From NCBI GenBank assembly GCA_030425145.1, contig JAUHVK010000003.1, forward strand, positions 124,001 to 188,000: 64,000 bases of DNA, read 5' to 3'. This DNA is from Alphaproteobacteria bacterium (lineage in GTDB: Bacteria; Pseudomonadota; Alphaproteobacteria; Rhodobacterales; Rhodobacteraceae). Made by a program: the position numbers and the translations under genes. The notes under the pieces were generated by a model. The model saw only the letters and a program-made list of their open reading frames with translations. It made no database searches and had not been told where the DNA came from. Shown piece after piece: positions 9,585 through 17,948 of this stretch. Each line of letters starts with the position of its first letter. The stretch's first letter is position 1.

Positions 9585-11066
9585 ATGAGCACCGATGTCT
9601 TTGCGTCAGGTATTTCCGACGAAAACAGTACCATAAAAGACATCCTGGCACTGGGTTTCGAAGCCGTTCCATTTGCCGCGCTGTTTTATCTCCCGGATGA
9701 CCGCCTGACACTTCTTTGGCGCAACTCGGCGCATGCGGTGATGTCCAGCTCAGTCGGAGTCGACATATCGGGCATGGGCATGTTCGAGGCATTCCCCCCC
9801 AGTTCGGATGCCGAAGGCTCGGATGCTGTGAATTTCATCCGCATTGCCACCAGCGAAATCATGAACACCGGCGAGCCGCAGGAGGTGGGACCAGCGCGGT
9901 TCGACCTTTTGAACGACGAAGGCCACTACGTCGAACATCACTGGCAGATGCATTTTGCCCCGATCCACAAGGACGGCAAAATCATTGCAATCCTCCAGAC
10001 CGCGCGTGACGTAACCGAGGCCACGCTGACCGCGCGTTTGGCGCAAAGCCACCGACGCGCTGCGACGTCAACAGCGTCGGTCGCCTATTTCAGCTACGAC
10101 CCGGAAACCGATCTGTTCCTGAGACACGACGCCATCGACGCCATGTTCGGCTTTGAGCCTGACGAGGCCGGACCTTATGCCGCTCCCTTCTTTGAGCGGG
10201 TTCACAAGGACGACATCGAGGCCGTTCATGCCGAAGTCGCCCGCGTACTGGCCGCGCCGCATGGCGAAATCGCCTCCTTCGATTACCGCGTGCCGCTGCC
10301 TTCGGGCGAAGAGCGCTTTGTCCGTATCCGTGGCGAAATCGCAACCGACCCGGTGGACCGGCGCGCCAAACTGGTCGGCACCTTTGTCGATCTGACCGAT
10401 ATCGAAACCGCGCGGCGCGACTTGCAAAAGGCGGTGAAGGTCCGCGAGGCGCTGGTGGTCGAGGCCAATCACCGGATCAAGAACAGCCTTCAGATCGCGC
10501 TATCGCTGCTGCGTCTGCAATCCAGCAAACTGATGGTCGCCGGCGGCCCGGCTGCCGACAAAGCGCGAGACGCCTTGCGCGCCGTGGAATCGCGCGTACG
10601 TGCGGTTGCCGACGTCCACGCTGCAATTCAGATTGACGACGATGTTGCCCGGATCGACCTCGTCAACCTGTTCAACCGACTGGTTCAATCCATCCGGAAA
10701 AGCGCGGAACTGCCGGAAACAGCGATGGTCTTCAATCACCCCTCAGAGGTGATTCCACTCAAGAGCGATACGGCCATCGCCCTCAGCCTGATGCTGAATG
10801 AATTGCTGACAAATGCGATCAAATATGGGGCACCGCGCAAAGGAACACCGGTCACACTCGACCTTTCAATTGTTGACGGCAACATGCTGAAATTCACTGT
10901 CGCCAACACCGACCTCAATACAGAGGCCACTCGGCTCGACATCGACAGCTCGGGCACCGGCGAACGACTCGTTCAGCAGTTTGCGCTTCAGATCGGGGCC
11001 GAGATCGACCGTCAGAAAGATGGCAAGCAGGTTGTGGCCACGATCACCATGCCGCTGGACACCTGA
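9585..11066 (+). CDS. Soluble PAS-PAS sensor histidine kinase, HisKA_2 family
   Basis: The 493-residue protein has no membrane segment. A first PAS-like region spans about residues 15-155 (GFEAVPFAALFYLPDD), a second about 160-285 ending GTFVDLTDIE, a typical PAS C-cap. The phosphoacceptor block EANHRIKNSLQIALSLLRLQ is of the HisKA_2/HWE type, followed by a HATPase region with the N-box LNELLTNAIKYG. No response-regulator gene is adjacent. In alphaproteobacteria such orphan kinases often feed the general stress response; that is inference here. The ATG at 9585 has a GGGGG ribosome-binding site at about 9570; a TTG at 9546 is the alternative start. Confidence 0.85.
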   Translation: MSTDVFASGISDENSTIKDILALGFEAVPFAALFYLPDDRLTLLWRNSAHAVMSSSVGVDISGMGMFEAFPPSSDAEGSDAVNFIRIATSEIMNTGEPQEVGPARFDLLNDEGHYVEHHWQMHFAPIHKDGKIIAILQTARDVTEATLTARLAQSHRRAATSTASVAYFSYDPETDLFLRHDAIDAMFGFEPDEAGPYAAPFFERVHKDDIEAVHAEVARVLAAPHGEIASFDYRVPLPSGEERFVRIRGEIATDPVDRRAKLVGTFVDLTDIETARRDLQKAVKVREALVVEANHRIKNSLQIALSLLRLQSSKLMVAGGPAADKARDALRAVESRVRAVADVHAAIQIDDDVARIDLVNLFNRLVQSIRKSAELPETAMVFNHPSEVIPLKSDTAIALSLMLNELLTNAIKYGAPRKGTPVTLDLSIVDGNMLKFTVANTDLNTEATRLDIDSSGTGERLVQQFALQIGAEIDRQKDGKQVVATITMPLDT

Positions 11067-11234
11067 CACGCGCTGAATAGCCCTTCTTAGCCGACACTTC
11101 GGCTACCCTGCGTGCGCGTTCTTTCCTGGGAATTCCCCTCACGCTTGCCCCCAGGCGCATCAAAGCGGGGCGTGCTCTCTTGAAACCCGGTGTCGGACAG
11201 GCAATGTAGGGGCAAGGTTTTTGGGGCATTTGGT

Positions 11235-12302
11235 ATGGCACTTCCCGCACGGGATCAGCTGAAGTACTGGGGCATTGCAGCGGCGGTGTTTGCTGTGGTG
11301 CTGTGGTTTCTCGGCGATGTTCTGTTGCCCTTCGTGCTGGGTGGCGCGATTGCCTATTTCCTCGATCCAGTTGCAGATCGGCTTGAACGGATGGGGTTCA
11401 GCCGGGTCATGGCCACGGCAATCATCACGGTGGTCGGCGTTCTGGCCTTTGTGCTTCTGCTCCTCTGGGTGATCCCGTCGCTGGTGAACCAGGCGCTTGA
11501 TTTGTTCGACGTGGCCCCCACCCTGTTCGCCAATCTGCGTGATTTCCTGATCGAACGCTTCCCCGACCTGATGGACACTGAAAGCCCGCTGCGCCAGTCG
11601 CTTGTCTCGGTCGGCGAAACCATCCAATCGCGCGGGGGAGAATTGCTCAACACCGTGCTGAGTTCGGCTGCGGGCATCATCAATATCGTGATGCTGTTCG
11701 TGATCGTGCCAGTGGTGGCGGTTTACCTGCTGCTCGACTGGGACAACATGGTGGCACGCATTGACCAACTGCTGCCCCGAGACCACGCACCCACGATACG
11801 CAGACTGGCGGCCGACATAGACGCAACGCTGGCCAGTTTCATTCGCGGCATGGGTACCGTCTGCATCATTCTGGGCACCTATTACGCGGCAGCCCTGATG
11901 CTGATCGGGCTGCAATTCGGACTGGTTGTCGGCTTCGTCGCGGGTCTGGTTACCTTCATCCCCTATCTTGGCGCGCTGATCGGCGGGGCGCTGGCGATTG
12001 GCCTTGCGCTGTTCCAGTTCTGGGGTGATTGGCTGTCCATCGGTATGGTGGCGGGCGTGTTTGTTCTAGGACAGGTGATCGAAGGCAATGTGCTGACACC
12101 GAAACTCGTAGGGTCGTCGGTCGGCCTGCACCCGGTCTGGCTGATCCTTGCTCTGTCGATCTTCGGCACGCTCTTCGGCTTTGTCGGGATGCTGGTGGCA
12201 GTGCCCGTCGCCGCCTCTATCGGCGTGATAACGCGCTTTGCCGCGCAACAGTATCTTCAAAGCCGCCTGTACCGCGGTCTGAGTGATCAGGACACGGAAT
12301 AA
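11235..12302 (+). CDS. AI-2E family transporter (PerM-like permease)
   Basis: The 355-residue polytopic membrane protein has about eight hydrophobic segments and the arrangement of the AI-2E/PerM family, with a conserved C-terminal half (GLVTFIPYLGALIGGALAIGLALFQ split by short loops, then GNVLTPKLVGSSVGLHP and FGFVGMLVAVPVAA). Members export autoinducer-2 in some bacteria or act as Na+/H+ antiporters in others; the substrate cannot be told. ATG 11235 was preferred over an in-frame GTG at 11190. Its stop overlaps the hdaA ATG by one base (TAATG), so the two genes are likely translated together. Confidence 0.88.
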   Translation: MALPARDQLKYWGIAAAVFAVVLWFLGDVLLPFVLGGAIAYFLDPVADRLERMGFSRVMATAIITVVGVLAFVLLLLWVIPSLVNQALDLFDVAPTLFANLRDFLIERFPDLMDTESPLRQSLVSVGETIQSRGGELLNTVLSSAAGIINIVMLFVIVPVVAVYLLLDWDNMVARIDQLLPRDHAPTIRRLAADIDATLASFIRGMGTVCIILGTYYAAALMLIGLQFGLVVGFVAGLVTFIPYLGALIGGALAIGLALFQFWGDWLSIGMVAGVFVLGQVIEGNVLTPKLVGSSVGLHPVWLILALSIFGTLFGFVGMLVAVPVAASIGVITRFAAQQYLQSRLYRGLSDQDTE

Positions 12303-12997
12303 TGGCTCTTCAGATGAAATTCGACATTCCGGCGCGCACCGCGCTGGGACGCGGGGACTTTTACGTCACCCACAGCAACGCAGTGGCGCTGGGGCTGGTG
12401 GACACCTGGCCGAACTGGCCCAATGGCAAACTGGCGCTTGTCGGTCCGCGCGGGTCCGGCAAGACCCATCTGGCCCATGTGTGGTGTTCGGATTCCGGTG
12501 GCCGCCTGATTGCGGCAGAAGACATCAGCGAAGACGACGTGCCGGTTCTGGCCGACGGGCCGGTCTGTATCGAGGATGTGGAAGATATTGCAGGCAACGC
12601 CGCCGCCGAGAACGCGCTGTTCCATCTGCACAACCTCGTTCTGGCCAACGGCCATTTCATGCTGCTGACCGCCAGCCGCGCGCCGACGGCCTGGGGCATC
12701 CGCCTGCCCGATCTGGCCAGCCGCATGTCCGGCACCACGGTCGCCAAACTGACCACACCCGACGACATTCTCCTGTCTGCGGTACTGGCCAAGCTCTTTG
12801 CTGACCGTCAGATCGTGCCGATGCCGGACGTGATCCCCTATCTCGTGCGCTGGATGCCCCGCTCATTCGAAGTAGCCGGTCAGGTCGTGGCACATTTGGA
12901 CACCGAAGCCCTTGGCACTCCCAAAGGTGTGACCCGAACACTGGCCCGTAACGCGCTGTCCGACCTTGAATTTCAGGACGAAACGGCGTCAGACTAG
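12302..12997 (+). CDS. hdaA: DnaA-related regulator HdaA
   Basis: The 231-residue protein is an AAA+ ATPase similar to DnaA domain III but without DnaA's DNA-binding domain IV. Walker A is GPRGSGKTHLAHVW and the Walker B region is VCIEDVEDI. In alphaproteobacteria HdaA works with the sliding clamp to stimulate ATP hydrolysis by DnaA and prevent over-initiation of replication. The position directly after a PerM-like gene and before ppk matches the order I remember in other Rhodobacterales. It starts inside the preceding stop codon. Confidence 0.9.
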   Translation: MALQMKFDIPARTALGRGDFYVTHSNAVALGLVDTWPNWPNGKLALVGPRGSGKTHLAHVWCSDSGGRLIAAEDISEDDVPVLADGPVCIEDVEDIAGNAAAENALFHLHNLVLANGHFMLLTASRAPTAWGIRLPDLASRMSGTTVAKLTTPDDILLSAVLAKLFADRQIVPMPDVIPYLVRWMPRSFEVAGQVVAHLDTEALGTPKGVTRTLARNALSDLEFQDETASD

Positions 12998-13064
12998 AAA
13001 GTCCGAGTGATGACCTGGAGCACGGCGTCACCCAACTGTCACGCGCCGCCGCTAAAGGAGCATC

Positions 13065-15239
13065 ATGAACAGCGCCGACTTCCTCAACGCACCGCTTCCC
13101 GAACCCGCCGAACTACCTGATCTGGACCTCACCGGACCGAGGCGGTTCTTCAACCGCGAGATGTCGTGGCTGGGCTTCAACTGGCGCGTTCTGGAAGAGG
13201 CGGAAAACCCGCGTGTGCCGCTTTTGGAACGGCTGCGGTTCCTGTCGATCTCGGCGACCAATCTGGACGAATTCTACACCGTGCGCGTCGCCGGTCTGCG
13301 CGAACTGGCGCAGGCGGGAAACGTGACCCCCGCTGCCGACGGTCTGACACCCGCAGAACAACTGGTTCTGATCAACGAGGACGCCCGCAAACTGATGGCT
13401 TCCCAGCAACGCGTCCTGGCCGACCTCCGCGAACAGATGGAGGCCGAAGGCATCTCGATCCTGTCGCGCGACGCGCTGGATGACGAAGATCGTGCCCATC
13501 TCGAAGACGTGTTCCTGAACCAGGTCTTCCCCGTCCTGTCACCGCTTGCCATCGACCCTGCGCACCCCTTCCCCTTCATCGCCAACAACGGCTACTGCCT
13601 CGCGCTGCAACTGGAACGGCGCAAGGATAAGACGGGATTGCAGGCGTTGCTGCCGATCCCGGCACAGGTGGCGCGCTTCGTGGCACTACCCAACCGCAAC
13701 GGGTCAGATCGGTTCATCTTCCTCGAAGACCTGCTCCTGCTGCATTTCGACCGGCTGTTTCCCGGCTACAAGCTGCGCGACCATTTCGGGTTCCGCGTGC
13801 TGCGTGACAGCGACATCGAAGTCGAGGACGAGGCCGAAGACCTTGTCCGCGAATTCGAAGTCGCGCTGAAGCGCCGCCGCCGGGGTGAGGTGGTACGACT
13901 GACAATCACCACAGGTGCCCCCAAGGGCCTGCGTGAAACGGTGATGCGCGAATTGCGCGCCCGCGAAGACGACGTGATCGAACTCACCGGCATGATCGGT
14001 GCTGCGGACCTGAAGGAACTGGTGCTCGACAGCCGCCCCGATCTGCTTTGGCCCAGCTTCACCCCACGCGTGCCGGAGCGGGTGCAGGATTTCGACGGCG
14101 ACATGTTCGCTGCGATCAAGCAGAAAGACATGTTGCTGCACCACCCCTACGAAACCTTCGACATGGTGGTGCGCTTTCTCACACAGGCCGCACGCGACCC
14201 GGACGTTGTGGCTATCAAGCAAACGCTTTACCGCACCTCGCGCCAATCCCCCATCGTGGCTGCGCTTTGCGAAGCCGCCGAGGACGGCAAATCCGTCACC
14301 GCGCTGGTCGAGTTGAAGGCGCGTTTCGACGAGGCCGCGAACATTCGCCAGTCCCGCCGCCTCGAACGGGCAGGTGCGCATGTGGTGTACGGGTTCCTCG
14401 ACTGGAAAACCCACGCCAAGATCTCGATCGTGGTGCGGCGCGAGGGCGACCGGCTCGTCACCTACACCCATTTCGGCACCGGCAATTACCACCCGATCAC
14501 CGCGACCATCTACACCGATCTGAGCTTTTTCACCTGCGATGCATCGCTCGGGCACGATGCCACCAAGGTGTTCAACTATCTCTCGGGCTACGCCCTGCCC
14601 GATGGGTTGGAAAACCTCAGCATCTCACCGCATTCCCTCAAGCCCAAGATGCTCGAAATGATCGCTGCCGAGGCCGACCATGCCCGAGCGGGAAAACCGG
14701 CGCAGATCTGGCTCAAGATGAACTCGTTGATCGAACCGGACATGATTGACGCACTATACGAAGCCAGCGCGGCCGGGGTTAAGATCGACTGCGTGGTACG
14801 CGGAATCTGCGGGCTGCGCCCAGGCGTGAAGGGGTTGAGCGAGAACATCCGCGTGAAATCCATTGTCGGGCGCTTCCTCGAACATTCGCGGATCATCTGT
14901 TTCGGCAATGGCTATGGCCTGCCCCACAAGAAAGCGCGGGTCTTCATGTCCTCCGCCGACTGGATGGGCCGCAACCTGACACGGCGCGTAGAAACGCTGG
15001 TCGAGATCGAAAATGCCACAGTGAAAGCCCAGATCGTAAGCCAGATCATGGCTGCCAATCTGGCCGACGTTGCGCAAAGCTGGATCATGCAGCCGGATGG
15101 CCGGTTTGAACGCACAACATGGGACGAAGGCGATTTCGCGTTCAACTGTCATAGGTTCTTCATGGAGAATCCGTCGCTGTCAGGTCGCGGCTCGGCCGGG
15201 GCCTCCGACGTGCCGAAGCTGACCCATACCGAGGAATAG
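13065..15239 (+). CDS. ppk: Polyphosphate kinase 1
   Basis: The 724-residue enzyme makes long-chain polyphosphate from ATP. The N-terminal domain opens with FFNREMSWLGFNWRVLEEA. The two phospholipase-D-like catalytic domains show the ARFDEAANI block and DWKTHAKI, containing the histidine expected to be autophosphorylated (about residue 445), followed by a second PLD-like domain with FGNGYG and SADWMGRNLTRRVE. AAAGGAG precedes the ATG. The exopolyphosphatase gene lies 1.1 kb downstream but is separated by an inverted panE. Confidence 0.97.
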   Translation: MNSADFLNAPLPEPAELPDLDLTGPRRFFNREMSWLGFNWRVLEEAENPRVPLLERLRFLSISATNLDEFYTVRVAGLRELAQAGNVTPAADGLTPAEQLVLINEDARKLMASQQRVLADLREQMEAEGISILSRDALDDEDRAHLEDVFLNQVFPVLSPLAIDPAHPFPFIANNGYCLALQLERRKDKTGLQALLPIPAQVARFVALPNRNGSDRFIFLEDLLLLHFDRLFPGYKLRDHFGFRVLRDSDIEVEDEAEDLVREFEVALKRRRRGEVVRLTITTGAPKGLRETVMRELRAREDDVIELTGMIGAADLKELVLDSRPDLLWPSFTPRVPERVQDFDGDMFAAIKQKDMLLHHPYETFDMVVRFLTQAARDPDVVAIKQTLYRTSRQSPIVAALCEAAEDGKSVTALVELKARFDEAANIRQSRRLERAGAHVVYGFLDWKTHAKISIVVRREGDRLVTYTHFGTGNYHPITATIYTDLSFFTCDASLGHDATKVFNYLSGYALPDGLENLSISPHSLKPKMLEMIAAEADHARAGKPAQIWLKMNSLIEPDMIDALYEASAAGVKIDCVVRGICGLRPGVKGLSENIRVKSIVGRFLEHSRIICFGNGYGLPHKKARVFMSSADWMGRNLTRRVETLVEIENATVKAQIVSQIMAANLADVAQSWIMQPDGRFERTTWDEGDFAFNCHRFFMENPSLSGRGSAGASDVPKLTHTEE

Positions 15240-15241
15240 CG

Positions 15242-15261
15242 CGGGCTCAGCGCCCGTTTTT
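15242..15261 (+). terminator. Short intrinsic terminator after ppk, overlapping panE stop
   Basis: A 5-bp GC stem (CGGGC 15242-15246 with GCCCG 15252-15256) is followed by five T residues (15257-15261). It overlaps the 3' end of the convergent panE gene. Confidence 0.6.
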
Positions 15262-16164
15262 GTGCGGCAAGAGGATCGCGTAAAGCGCGGTGTTGACCGG
15301 TGCGTCGACCCCGACCTTGGCGGCCAGCCGCGCAGCCGCGCCCGACACCCAGTCGATTTCCAAGGGCCGCCCGTGCTCCAGATCAATCGCGGTCGATGCG
15401 CGTCCGTGCGGTGGAAAAGCCATTACGCTCTCCCAGACCTTGGCTTCCAGATCCGCATCCAGCGCCAAGCCCATGGCACGGCCGATCTGCATGGTTTCAG
15501 ACATCACGCGTTTGAACAACGCCGCCAGCTCCGGGGTAGAACGGATGTCGCCCACGGTGCAGCGCCCGGCGGCAGTGACGCCGGACATCGCCGAGAACAG
15601 CACGAATTTCGACCAAAGCTCCTTGTCGATGTCGTCCGTCACGGGCGCCGAAGCCCCCGCCGCATTGATTGCCGCCTGTAGCGCTTCGATGCGGGCGGAC
15701 GGACGGCTGTCGCGCTCGGCAAAGATGAAGGATTGGAACGCCCCCGTTTGTTTGATCACCCCTGGTTCCGCGATTGTGGTCGAAACGCGGGCCACACCAT
15801 TCGCGACACTTCCTTCCGGCAGGATTTCGGTCAGCCGATCCGACGCTTCGACACCATTGAGAAAGGGCACCACCACTGTCTCGGGGCCGATCATCGGCAG
15901 ACAGGCCCGCGCTGCGTCTTCCAGTCCGTCACCTTTGACGCCAAAGATTATGGCATCGACGACCCCCACCTCTTCGGGACGGTCGGTGGCGATCATCGGA
16001 TGAGCCACCTCGGACCCGTCTGCATGGTCCAGTCGCAACCCGTTCTTGCGGATCGCCTCAAGATGCGCCCCCCGCGCGATGGTTGCGACGTCATGTCCCG
16101 CATTGGCCAATTTGACCGCCAGAAACCCACCAATACCGCCCGTTGCCATTGTTGCGATGCGCAT
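15247..16164 (-). CDS. panE: 2-dehydropantoate 2-reductase family (PanE/ApbA)
   Basis: The 305-residue NADPH-dependent reductase begins with a Rossmann motif (ATMATGGIGGFLAVKLANAG). The family reduces ketopantoate to pantoate in pantothenate and CoA synthesis. Also visible are FLNGVEASDRL, ATTI-type central residues (RVSTTIAEPG) and the catalytic-lysine region DIDKELWSKFV. Paralogues with other 2-keto acid substrates exist, so the pantoate role is likely but not certain. It lies antisense between ppk and ppx, ending 7 bp from ppk, and is divergent from ppx. Confidence 0.85.
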   Translation of the reverse strand: MRIATMATGGIGGFLAVKLANAGHDVATIARGAHLEAIRKNGLRLDHADGSEVAHPMIATDRPEEVGVVDAIIFGVKGDGLEDAARACLPMIGPETVVVPFLNGVEASDRLTEILPEGSVANGVARVSTTIAEPGVIKQTGAFQSFIFAERDSRPSARIEALQAAINAAGASAPVTDDIDKELWSKFVLFSAMSGVTAAGRCTVGDIRSTPELAALFKRVMSETMQIGRAMGLALDADLEAKVWESVMAFPPHGRASTAIDLEHGRPLEIDWVSGAAARLAAKVGVDAPVNTALYAILLPHKNGR

Positions 16165-16197
16165 GTGATATCTCCCCCGGTATTCTTACATGATCGG

Positions 16198-16210
16198 GGT
16201 CAGTCTGACC
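16198..16210. promoter_or_regulatory. Candidate operator GGTCAG-T-CTGACC
   Basis: A perfect 13-bp dyad (GGTCAG T CTGACC) sits 34 bp upstream of the panE start in the 165-bp gap between divergent panE and ppx. Its form resembles GntR- or LysR-type operators. No such regulator gene is nearby. Confidence 0.35.
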
Positions 16211-16329
16211 GATGTCAAACCCGGCGGAAAGGCGCGTTCGAACCGCTTGAACCGCAAATCTGCCACCATGGATTCTTGACCTTCCCCGTGCGCTTTGACA
16301 CGGTGCGCGCAACCTGATCGGGAGGTCAC

Positions 16330-17877
16330 ATGGACGGGAACGCCGACGCCGAACACGATCCGATGGGTCTGTTCGGTCGCCCTCTGTTCAACGATCCCAA
16401 GGCCCGCGCACTAAGCCGGGTGGGTGTGGTCGATATCGGATCGAACTCAGTTCGCCTTGTCGTCTTCGACGGTGCGGCACGGTCTCCGGCCTATTTTTAC
16501 AACGAAAAACTCATGTGCGCGCTTGGTGCTGGCATGTCCGACACCGGACGTCTCAATCCCAGCGGCCGCGCGCGCGCGCTTCAGGCGCTCAAGCGGTTTC
16601 AGGCACTGGCCGAAGGGATGAACCTGCCCCCGCTCACCGTGGTGGCGACCGCTGCCGTGCGCGAGGCCGAGGACGGACCGGAGTTCCGCGAAGATGTGCT
16701 GCGCGAAACCGGACTGCGGATTTGGGTGATCGGCGGCGAGGAAGAGGCGCGGCTGTCTGCGCAGGGCGTTATGCTGGGTTGGCCGGGCAGCTATGGGCTG
16801 GTCTGTGACATCGGTGGGTCTTCTATGGAGTTGGCCGAAATCTCGGGTGGGCGCGTCGGACGACGGATCAGCTCGAACCTCGGGCCGCTCAAACTGCGCG
16901 ATCTCAAAGGCGGCCAAAAAGGCCGCGACGAACACATCAAGGCCGTCATGGAGACCCTCTCTGCGCATATGGGCGTGCAGCGCGACCGACTGTTTCTGGT
17001 CGGTGGCTCGTGGCGCGCGATTGCCCGTATAGACATGCATCGTCGCGGCTATCCGCTGCATGTCCTGCACGAATACCGGATGGACAAGAAAGCCGTGTCC
17101 CAGACGGTGAAATACATCAAGTCGAGCAATCTCGAAGAGTTGCGCTCGGCCTGCGGCGTGTCCTCAGCACGGATGGACCTCGTTCCCTACGCGGTCGATG
17201 TGCTCAAGCGCTTGGTGCAGACCTTCAAACCCAAGGACATCGCCATCTCAAGCTATGGGATCCGCGAAGGGCTGCTTTACGAACAGATGCCGCAAGAATT
17301 GCGTGACCGCGATCCGCTGATCGAAGCCTGCCGTTTTGCCGAAGCCAAGGATGCGCGCTTGCCCGGGTTCGGGAAAAAGCTGTTCCGCTTTGTCGCGCCG
17401 CTCTTTCCCAGCAATGACAAACCGCGCATGCGCTTGGTCAAGGCGGCTTGCCTTCTGCACGATGTGAGCTGGCGCGCGCATCCCGATTACCGGGCTGAGA
17501 CCTGTTTCGACAACGCCACCCGCGCCAATCTGGGTGGGCTGAAGCACTCCGAGCGGGTCTATCTCGGGCTGGCGCTATTGCACCGCTACAAGAACAAGCG
17601 CGAAGGCACGCGGTTTGAAGAAATGGAAGGGCTGCTATCGCCCAAGGCCACGCTCGACGCAGAAGTGCTGGGCAAGGCGCTCCGCTTTGGTGCGATGCTG
17701 TGGATGTCGGACGCGAGCGCGGATGGGACAGCCCTTGAGTGGAAACCGCGCAAAAAGCTGTTGCGGTTAAAACTGACCAAGGATTCCGTCCCGCTCTACG
17801 GCGAGGTGGCCGAGGCGCGGTTCCTGTCGTTGGCGGCCTCCCTTGGCGCCGAAACTGACGTGGTGATCCAGCGCTGA
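16330..17877 (+). CDS. ppx: Exopolyphosphatase / Ppx-GppA family phosphatase
   Basis: The 515-residue protein has the actin-like ATPase fold of the Ppx/GppA family: VGVVDIGSNSVRLVVFDG near residue 35, AVREAEDGPEF, and CDIGGSSMELAEI near residue 160. The C-terminal half (ACLLHDVSWRAHPDYR) has the HD-like character of long Ppx enzymes. It hydrolyses polyphosphate and perhaps pppGpp, opposing PPK encoded just upstream. GGGAGGT precedes the ATG. Because panE is inverted between ppk and ppx, this gene must have its own promoter in the 16165-16329 gap. Confidence 0.9.
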   Translation: MDGNADAEHDPMGLFGRPLFNDPKARALSRVGVVDIGSNSVRLVVFDGAARSPAYFYNEKLMCALGAGMSDTGRLNPSGRARALQALKRFQALAEGMNLPPLTVVATAAVREAEDGPEFREDVLRETGLRIWVIGGEEEARLSAQGVMLGWPGSYGLVCDIGGSSMELAEISGGRVGRRISSNLGPLKLRDLKGGQKGRDEHIKAVMETLSAHMGVQRDRLFLVGGSWRAIARIDMHRRGYPLHVLHEYRMDKKAVSQTVKYIKSSNLEELRSACGVSSARMDLVPYAVDVLKRLVQTFKPKDIAISSYGIREGLLYEQMPQELRDRDPLIEACRFAEAKDARLPGFGKKLFRFVAPLFPSNDKPRMRLVKAACLLHDVSWRAHPDYRAETCFDNATRANLGGLKHSERVYLGLALLHRYKNKREGTRFEEMEGLLSPKATLDAEVLGKALRFGAMLWMSDASADGTALEWKPRKKLLRLKLTKDSVPLYGEVAEARFLSLAASLGAETDVVIQR

Positions 17878-17948
17878 CGGACGCGCCTACGCGTCCGGCG
17901 TTTCCGTCGACGGAAACGCGCACCCGGCATTTTACCAATTGGTAAAAT
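17878..17948. repeat. Triple palindrome element B (ppx / DUF3422 junction)
   Basis: Three dyads fill the 71-bp gap between convergent genes. Dyad 1 (17878-17897) has arms CGGACGCG and CGCGTCCG with a CCTA loop. Dyad 2 (17898-17919) is a perfect 22-bp palindrome with core TTTCCGTCGACGGAAA. Dyad 3 (17929-17948), ATTTTACCAATTGGTAAAAT, is a perfect AT-rich palindrome ending at the DUF3422 stop codon. Dyads 1 and 2 resemble the pairs at 5.24, 32.45 and 38.75 kb. Confidence 0.8.
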
